Of a stretch of DNA of 6,008 bases, positions 1 to 6,008 are shown one piece after another. The DNA lies in contig JAJZNM010000099.1 in the NCBI GenBank assembly GCA_021852325.1, positions 1-6,008 of the forward strand. The letters run 5' to 3'. The translations under genes and the position numbers were made by a program. Numbering within the stretch: position 1 is the stretch's first letter; each line of letters starts with the position of its first letter. The notes beneath the pieces were generated by a model, which ran no database searches, was not told where the DNA came from, and saw only the letters and a program-made list of their open reading frames with translations. Origin of the DNA: Pseudomonadota bacterium (GTDB lineage: Bacteria > Pseudomonadota > Gammaproteobacteria > JAKAQQ01).

Positions 1-323
1 GGGTGGAGTTGCTTGCGTGCCAACGGCCGGTCGCGGGTACGGGGGACCTCGGCATCAAAATTACGGTCGGCGAAGTCGTTCATGGCACATCCTGCGCCAC
101 GGGTGACCCAGACGCCTGCCACAAAAATGAAAAATAACCGCGCCGCGGGGTGGCCATCTGCAGCAAGCCAGAGGGCCCACAGTGTCGGCCAGAGCAGAAG
201 CAGTGCCCCGATGGGGCGGTGGAGCCGCGTCAGTTCCGCATAGAGGTGCAGTCGCCTGAGTCCGGCCCGGAGCACAGGATGGGCGAGGAGCCGGCCCCGG
301 AGCCTTCTACGCCACCGATTCAT
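1..323 (-). CDS. ubiA: 4-hydroxybenzoate polyprenyltransferase UbiA (partial, N-terminal part)
   Basis: Membrane prenyltransferase that attaches the polyprenyl tail to 4-hydroxybenzoate in ubiquinone synthesis. Only the first 107 codons are visible; the gene runs off the left edge. Reading the minus strand from ATG at 323 gives a basic N-terminus (about residues 1-24). Next comes the conserved block LTRLHRPIGALLLLWPTLWALW (residues 31-52, the start of the first membrane helix), then a second hydrophobic stretch (about 63-74). The first Asp-rich, Mg-diphosphate-binding motif follows as NDFADRNFD at 82-90 (NDxxDxxxD), then RTRDRPLA at 95-102. All of these match the UbiA family closely. The ATG is preceded by AGGG at a short distance. 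An in-frame GTG seven codons upstream (342-344), just after a TGA, is an alternative start. It lies 81 nt downstream of ubiC, whose product is its substrate supplier. No defect is visible in the part shown. Confidence 0.95.
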   Translation of the reverse strand, partial: MNRWRRRLRGRLLAHPVLRAGLRRLHLYAELTRLHRPIGALLLLWPTLWALWLAADGHPAARLFFIFVAGVWVTRGAGCAMNDFADRNFDAEVPRTRDRPLARKQLH

Positions 324-340
324 GTGGCCCTGCTTGTGAG

Positions 341-374
341 CCACTCAAGGGTCGATCCACTCGCCTGAGGGTCG
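341..374. repeat. Imperfect tandem repeat in the ubiC-ubiA gap
   Basis: On the plus strand CCACTCAAGGGTCG (341-354) is followed after 2 nt by CCACTCGCCTGAGGGTCG (357-374). This is the same element with a 4-nt insertion and one further difference. It fills much of the 81-nt gap between the ubiC stop and the ubiA start. On the transcribed strand each copy contains CGACCCT. It could be a regulator-binding site or a chance duplication; no function can be assigned from sequence alone. Confidence 0.5.
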
Positions 375-404
375 GTTTTTCCCGGGGTGTCCAGTCTCGC
401 CATG

Positions 405-983
405 TTACTGGATCCGGTTTTGGTGCCAGGGACCGGTTTCGCCAATGAATCCGTCTTGCACGAGCAGAGGATGGCCTGAAACCTGGATCAGCGATCTTCG
501 GGCCCAGAATGATGATGGGAGACTCGTTCCGAGGTGGGGCCTTGCAGCCTCGTAGAACGGCCATCCGGGTGTGGCTTCTGCGATTTCGAGCTGGATCCGC
601 TGACCCCGTCCTTCCCCGAAGATGCGGTCACCGAGTGGAGTGTCTCCCAGTTCGGCAAGCCACGGTTCCTGACGGAGGGTTTCACTGGGGACAAGGGTTG
701 AGGAAAACACCCAAAGTTCGTCTCCGGCGAAAAATCCAACTTCGCGTTTCAGCCCCCAGTGCTCCATCCGACCGCCGAGGAAGCGGATTTCCTCGGAGGT
801 CAGTGCCGTCCGGGATTCCCCGAAAACCAGGAGGCTGAGCTGGTCTCCGGCCCGGTGCCGGAGTTTGCGGGTGAGGGATTCGGGGTCGGTCAGCCAGCTC
901 CAGATCCCCGGGTCGCGGTGGCTCAGAGGGCACTGTTGCGGGCTTTGCCAGCCGGCCGTTGCACGGACTCGGATCCCCATCAC
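405..983 (-). CDS. ubiC: Chorismate lyase UbiC (chorismate--pyruvate lyase), divergent active site
   Basis: Cytosolic enzyme that cleaves chorismate to 4-hydroxybenzoate and pyruvate, the entry step of ubiquinone synthesis. The 192-residue product aligns along its length with E. coli UbiC. Landmarks are WSWLTDPESLTRKL (28-41), WGLKREV (76-82), LGDTPLGDRIF (112-122), WARRS (160-164) and HPLLVQDGF (171-179). It is longer than the 165-residue E. coli protein, through an N-terminal extension and about 15 extra residues before WARRS. Of the E. coli catalytic residues, Arg76 is kept (R80) and Leu114 is kept (L117). Glu155 is replaced by Asp (D177), and Arg91 aligns with S95. The start is GTG at 983 followed directly by ATG at 980; neither has a strong Shine-Dalgarno sequence. 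Downstream ubiA supports the assignment, and a TATAAT box upstream suggests a dedicated promoter. The family call is firm; full catalytic competence is not assured. Confidence 0.92.
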   Translation of the reverse strand: MMGIRVRATAGWQSPQQCPLSHRDPGIWSWLTDPESLTRKLRHRAGDQLSLLVFGESRTALTSEEIRFLGGRMEHWGLKREVGFFAGDELWVFSSTLVPSETLRQEPWLAELGDTPLGDRIFGEGRGQRIQLEIAEATPGWPFYEAARPHLGTSLPSSFWARRSLIQVSGHPLLVQDGFIGETGPWHQNRIQ

Positions 984-1011
984 ATTTCAGCTCAGGGTTG
1001 AACAGGATTCA

Positions 1012-1040
1012 ATTATAGGGTTTGGCGTGCGAGAGGGTCG
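1012..1040 (-). promoter_or_regulatory. Probable sigma-70-type promoter for ubiC-ubiA
   Basis: In the 76-nt gap between recG and ubiC, the minus strand carries a perfect -10 hexamer TATAAT (1012-1017). A 17-nt spacer separates it from CGACCC (1035-1040), a poor -35 box that matches TTGACA at three positions. Transcription would begin near 1005, leaving a leader of about 20 nt before the ubiC start. The weak -35 box would fit an activator-dependent promoter. The -35 position coincides with a CGACCCT heptamer that also occurs twice upstream of ubiA. Prediction only. Confidence 0.55.
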
Positions 1041-1059
1041 TTGCGAGCCGTGATCCCAC

Positions 1060-3141
<2,082 letters not shown>

Positions 3142-3142
3142 A

Positions 3143-5134
3143 TCAATCCGTATGAGCCGCACCGCGGATGCGGACAGCCCGATGGAAGGCCTGATTCAGG
3201 AATTGCACGATCGTGTGCCAGATGCGCTGGCGCGCATGGTATCCCGTAAACCGATGCCCTTGGGTCGGCATCTTGAGGATCGTCACGGGGGTCCTGATGC
3301 GGTGCAGTTCGGTCGCGATGGCATTGAGATCCACGGGAGGAGCCTGCTCGTCCCGTCCGCCTTGAATCAGGAGCACCGGAGCCCGGATGTATCGTGCGAG
3401 CGTGACCGGGGAGCGTTCGCTGAGACGGTGTCGGCCGAGAACCCGGTTCAGGAACCGGCGTCCGGTGGGTGTGCGCCACTCCCGGTCAAGCGGGGTTCTG
3501 AGGAGCTTGAGGTTGTAGTACCCGTTGAGCGAAACCACAGCCTGGACCTCTTGGCGGTGGACTGCCGCGAGCATCATGGCCGCGTAGCCACCATAACCGG
3601 AACCGACCAGTGCGATTCTGCCTGGGGGAGCCCAGTGGCGGGATTGTGCCCATTTGGCTGCTGCCCAGATTCCCCGGAGCATGATTCCGTTCCAGTGGTG
3701 ATAGCCGGCCCGTCTCCAGGCAGCACCACTTCCAAAGGATCCCGGATAGTCGACCTCGACGACCACAAATCCGTGACTCGTGAGGTCCTGTATCCTGGGA
3801 TCAAAGGATTTGTGGATGCCTTCCACGAAAGGATGATCGTGGATCCAGATGATGATCCCTCCGCGTTTGCGGCTCCGGTCGTGCGGAAAGGCGACATAGA
3901 GGGGTTCGGATCCATGCTGCCAAGGGAGTTCGTAGGCATGCAGGCGCGAAAGCGTCGGGGGTTCAATGCTGGGGCTCGCGCTCATGAGATAGCGCAGGGT
4001 ACGCGTGCCCGGATTGAAGAAGTAATAATCTCCCGGGTTACGGTCGCCCGAGACCCGCACCAGGACCCGGGTTCCCCGGGTGTTCATGCTCAGGATGCGG
4101 ACGGTCTGGTGGCGGAAGATCGGCGAGAGCAGATGAATCCAGATGGCCTCTCGGCTCCGGGGGGCGAGGAACGTGTAATGTGGGTGGGCGATCCCGCTCC
4201 AGACGGCATAGATGCGCCCGGAGGGTGCCCTGAACGTCTTGAGGATGTCATGCTTGCGGCTGGCATAAACACGGCTTTCCGACAGGGTAGATGGGTTCAC
4301 GGCATAAAGTCCGAGGGTTCCATAGCGGCTGGTCCTGAGCAGATAAAACCGGTGGTCGCCTGGCAGGAAACCAACCGGACGGGCTTGAGAGGCCGGTCCG
4401 TCCCGGGCCAGCAAGCGGCTCAGGTTCTTCCACCGCAGGGAATGACCGATCCGATACCAGAGTTCGAGCGTTCCGGACAGGGCGTTCGTGCCAAAGGCCA
4501 GTTTCACCCGTCCATGACGATTGGTAAAAAGCTGGCCATTCGTCAGGGGGCTATGGACCTGGGCTTGGACGAAGCCGGTCTCGGGATTGACCGATTCTGC
4601 GAGGGGAGCCGGGTCGTCGTAGGAATACCGTTCGACCTCGATCCGGTGGGGATCGCGGGTGTGACTCGCCAGCACACGGTTGAATGCGAAGTTGAACTCG
4701 AGTCGGTGTTCCCGGAATCCGGCGACGAGGCGAGCGGGCTGGATGTGGGCGCCATGGATCGGAATCGACCAGATCTCTCCACTCGGGAAGGAGCTGTGGT
4801 ATCCCGCGAGCTTGAGACGGGTACTGACCAAAAGCACCCCCGAGGGGGTCCAGCGCAAATGTGCGACCTTGCTTTTGCGGACCAGGTGAAGCACCTTCTC
4901 GTGACCCGGCCGGCGTAGGTTGATGAGCGCAAGCCGCTCCTGCTGATGCGGTCGGAAATACCCCGCGACCGCCAACCAGTGCCCCGTCGGGGACAGTGCG
5001 ATTGCCTGGACGTGGGAGGGCTGGAACAGGATGGCTCCGGGCGTATGCGCCTCGGCCACGGTGGCCAGCACCACCCCGAGCATGAACGCGGCGCATCGCA
5101 ACCGGTCCTTGGATCGAACGACTTGTGTGCGCAT
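3143..5134 (-). CDS. Exported S9 (prolyl oligopeptidase)-like alpha/beta-hydrolase, nucleophile Ser replaced
   Basis: From ATG at 5134 the product is 663 aa. Residues 1-29 form a Sec-type signal peptide: basic n-region, core AAFMLGVVLATV, and A-E-A before a predicted cut at 29/30, so the protein is probably periplasmic. Residues about 35-405 look like the beta-propeller of S9 peptidases, with WTPSG and SPTG-type strands. Residues about 410-650 form the hydrolase domain with DYPGSFGSG (462-470) and LVGSGYGGY (509-517). The acid is present in GGRD (D595) and the His in QGHRF (H627). In the family the elbow reads G-x-S-x-G-G-Y. Here the residue at the Ser position is G513 and Ser is one place earlier (S512); the usual HGGP is HDHP (432-435). 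Peptidase activity is therefore doubtful. Alternative starts are TTG at 5200, overlapping pilU, and TTG at 5101, preceded by AAGGA and still giving a signal peptide. The ATG has no Shine-Dalgarno and may rely on coupling to pilU. Substrate unknown. Confidence 0.85.
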   Translation of the reverse strand: MRTQVVRSKDRLRCAAFMLGVVLATVAEAHTPGAILFQPSHVQAIALSPTGHWLAVAGYFRPHQQERLALINLRRPGHEKVLHLVRKSKVAHLRWTPSGVLLVSTRLKLAGYHSSFPSGEIWSIPIHGAHIQPARLVAGFREHRLEFNFAFNRVLASHTRDPHRIEVERYSYDDPAPLAESVNPETGFVQAQVHSPLTNGQLFTNRHGRVKLAFGTNALSGTLELWYRIGHSLRWKNLSRLLARDGPASQARPVGFLPGDHRFYLLRTSRYGTLGLYAVNPSTLSESRVYASRKHDILKTFRAPSGRIYAVWSGIAHPHYTFLAPRSREAIWIHLLSPIFRHQTVRILSMNTRGTRVLVRVSGDRNPGDYYFFNPGTRTLRYLMSASPSIEPPTLSRLHAYELPWQHGSEPLYVAFPHDRSRKRGGIIIWIHDHPFVEGIHKSFDPRIQDLTSHGFVVVEVDYPGSFGSGAAWRRAGYHHWNGIMLRGIWAAAKWAQSRHWAPPGRIALVGSGYGGYAAMMLAAVHRQEVQAVVSLNGYYNLKLLRTPLDREWRTPTGRRFLNRVLGRHRLSERSPVTLARYIRAPVLLIQGGRDEQAPPVDLNAIATELHRIRTPVTILKMPTQGHRFTGYHARQRIWHTIVQFLNQAFHRAVRIRGAAHTD

Positions 5135-5153
5135 CGAGGAGCGCGATAGGAGG

Positions 5154-6008
5154 TCAGCCAAACCGGATTTTGCTTTCGAGGTTGCTTCTCGAATCGGCAA
5201 AACTCAAGGCTGTCTGGAGATCGATGACACCTTCGCGGTACAAGCGGTGCAGGGCCGTATCGAATGTCTGCATGCCGGATTCTACGCTTTGTTCCATGCC
5301 TTCCCGGATGCCGTCGAGATCGCCCTTGCGGATCAGATCGGACATGTGCGGGGTATTGATCAGGATCTCGACGGCCGCAACGAGTTTGGCTTGCAGGTTG
5401 GGCACGAGACGTTGCGCAATGATCGCGCGGAGGTTGATGGCGAGATCGGTGAGGATCTGCCGTCGTGCAAACTCAGGGTAGAGGTTCAGGATGCGTTCGA
5501 GAGTCTGGTGGGCGTTACTGGTATGCAGGGTCGCAAGCGTCAGGTGGCCGGTACCGGCCATCTCGATTGCGGCGGTCATCGTTTCCTGATCCCGGATTTC
5601 GCCGATCAGAACCACATCCGGTGTCGCCCGGAGCGCGCTGCGCAGGGCGTCCGCATAGCTCTGGACGTCGTTGCCGATCTCCCGCTGGTTCACGATCGAT
5701 TGGCGGTTGACGTACACGTATTCGATCGGATCCTCGATGGTCAGGATGTGGTCGGTATGGTGGGTGTTCCGATGATCGATCATGGCGGCCAGGGTGGTCG
5801 ACTTGCCGGCACCGGTCGAGCCCACGACGAGGATCAGTCCCCGGTGCAGCCTCGTGAGGTCGGCAAGAAGGGGAGGGAGGGCAAGCGTCGACAGCTCTGG
5901 GATGTTTTTGGGAATGAAGCGGATCGCCATGGCAACGCGTCCCCGTTCCAGGAACGCGTTGATGCGGTAGCGCCCGAGTTCATTCCGGTCCAGTGCGAAC
6001 TCGGCCTG
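5154..6008 (-). CDS. pilU: Type IV pilus retraction ATPase PilU (partial, N-terminus off window)
   Basis: Cytoplasmic hexameric secretion-type ATPase that assists PilT in type IV pilus retraction (twitching, DNA uptake). 284 codons are visible, open to the right edge; roughly the first 100 residues of a usual PilU (about 380 aa) are missing. In visible numbering the motifs run as follows: ELGRYRINAF (10-19); Walker A GSTGAGKST (63-71); Asp box ILTIEDPIEY (88-97); Walker B DVVLIGEIRD (131-140); His box TGHLTLATLHTSNA (153-166). It is called PilU rather than PilT for three reasons: the SIVNQREIG..SY stretch, the ending GMQTFDTALHRLYREG...ALSFADS, and the absence of the PilT AIRNLIRE motif. An internal ATG at 5928-5930 is not the start, because conserved sequence continues upstream of it in frame. 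The stop lies 19 nt before the S9-like gene's ATG. pilT is often the upstream neighbour, but that lies outside the window. Confidence 0.92.
   Translation of the reverse strand, partial: QAEFALDRNELGRYRINAFLERGRVAMAIRFIPKNIPELSTLALPPLLADLTRLHRGLILVVGSTGAGKSTTLAAMIDHRNTHHTDHILTIEDPIEYVYVNRQSIVNQREIGNDVQSYADALRSALRATPDVVLIGEIRDQETMTAAIEMAGTGHLTLATLHTSNAHQTLERILNLYPEFARRQILTDLAINLRAIIAQRLVPNLQAKLVAAVEILINTPHMSDLIRKGDLDGIREGMEQSVESGMQTFDTALHRLYREGVIDLQTALSFADSRSNLESKIRFG

Noticed and set aside
13..368. Two overlapping small plus-strand frames at the left end
   Set aside because: This stretch encodes the N-terminal part of UbiA on the minus strand, including NDFADRNFD, so the plus-strand frames are shadows.
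4065..4081. 7-bp GC-only hairpin (ACCCGGG / CCCGGGT) in the S9-like gene
   Set aside because: Short arms built on a self-complementary CCCGGG; expected by chance in GC-rich coding DNA.
3152..4918. Long plus-strand open frame (588 codons) antisense to the S9-like gene
   Set aside because: Its translation shows no recognisable motif and is rich in fragments typical of reverse-strand reading. The minus strand carries a clear signal peptide, propeller and hydrolase motifs. Long antisense frames are common in GC-rich genes.
5928..5930. ATG in pilU as the gene start
   Set aside because: The frame stays open to the window edge and the upstream 26 codons (including GRYRINAF) match the PilT/PilU family, so the true start is outside the window.

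Overview
The window is a compact, GC-rich bacterial chromosome segment with five genes, all on the minus strand. In transcription order they are pilU (5' end off the right edge), an exported prolyl-oligopeptidase-like protein, recG, ubiC and ubiA (3' end off the left edge). A PilU-type pilus ATPase together with a chorismate lyase/UbiA ubiquinone head-group pathway points to a proteobacterium, most likely gammaproteobacterial or an Acidithiobacillus-like lineage. That placement is an inference from gene content only. I see no tRNA, rRNA, CRISPR array, insertion sequence or phage gene.

Right part (about 3139-6008): pilU ends 19 nt before the most plausible start of the S9-like gene. That gene ends about 1 nt before, or overlaps, the possible starts of recG. 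The spacing suggests one co-transcribed, translationally coupled unit, although the three products have no obvious common pathway (pilus retraction, a periplasmic hydrolase-fold protein, replication-fork/recombination helicase).

Left part (1-1059): a 76-nt gap after recG holds a perfect TATAAT -10 box on the minus strand, so ubiC-ubiA probably has its own promoter. UbiC would release 4-hydroxybenzoate from chorismate and UbiA would prenylate it, the first two committed steps of ubiquinone synthesis. The UbiC here differs from the E. coli enzyme at two active-site positions.

The most interesting points are these. (1) The S9-family protein carries G-S-G-Y-G-G-Y where the family has G-x-S-x-G-G-Y. 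The catalytic Ser position is therefore Gly, while the Asp and His are kept and the HGGP motif is changed to HDHP, so it looks like an exported pseudo-peptidase or a rearranged nucleophile elbow. (2) A perfect 14-bp inverted repeat with a 3-nt loop lies inside recG. (3) The heptamer CGACCCT occurs three times in the two short gaps flanking ubiC.
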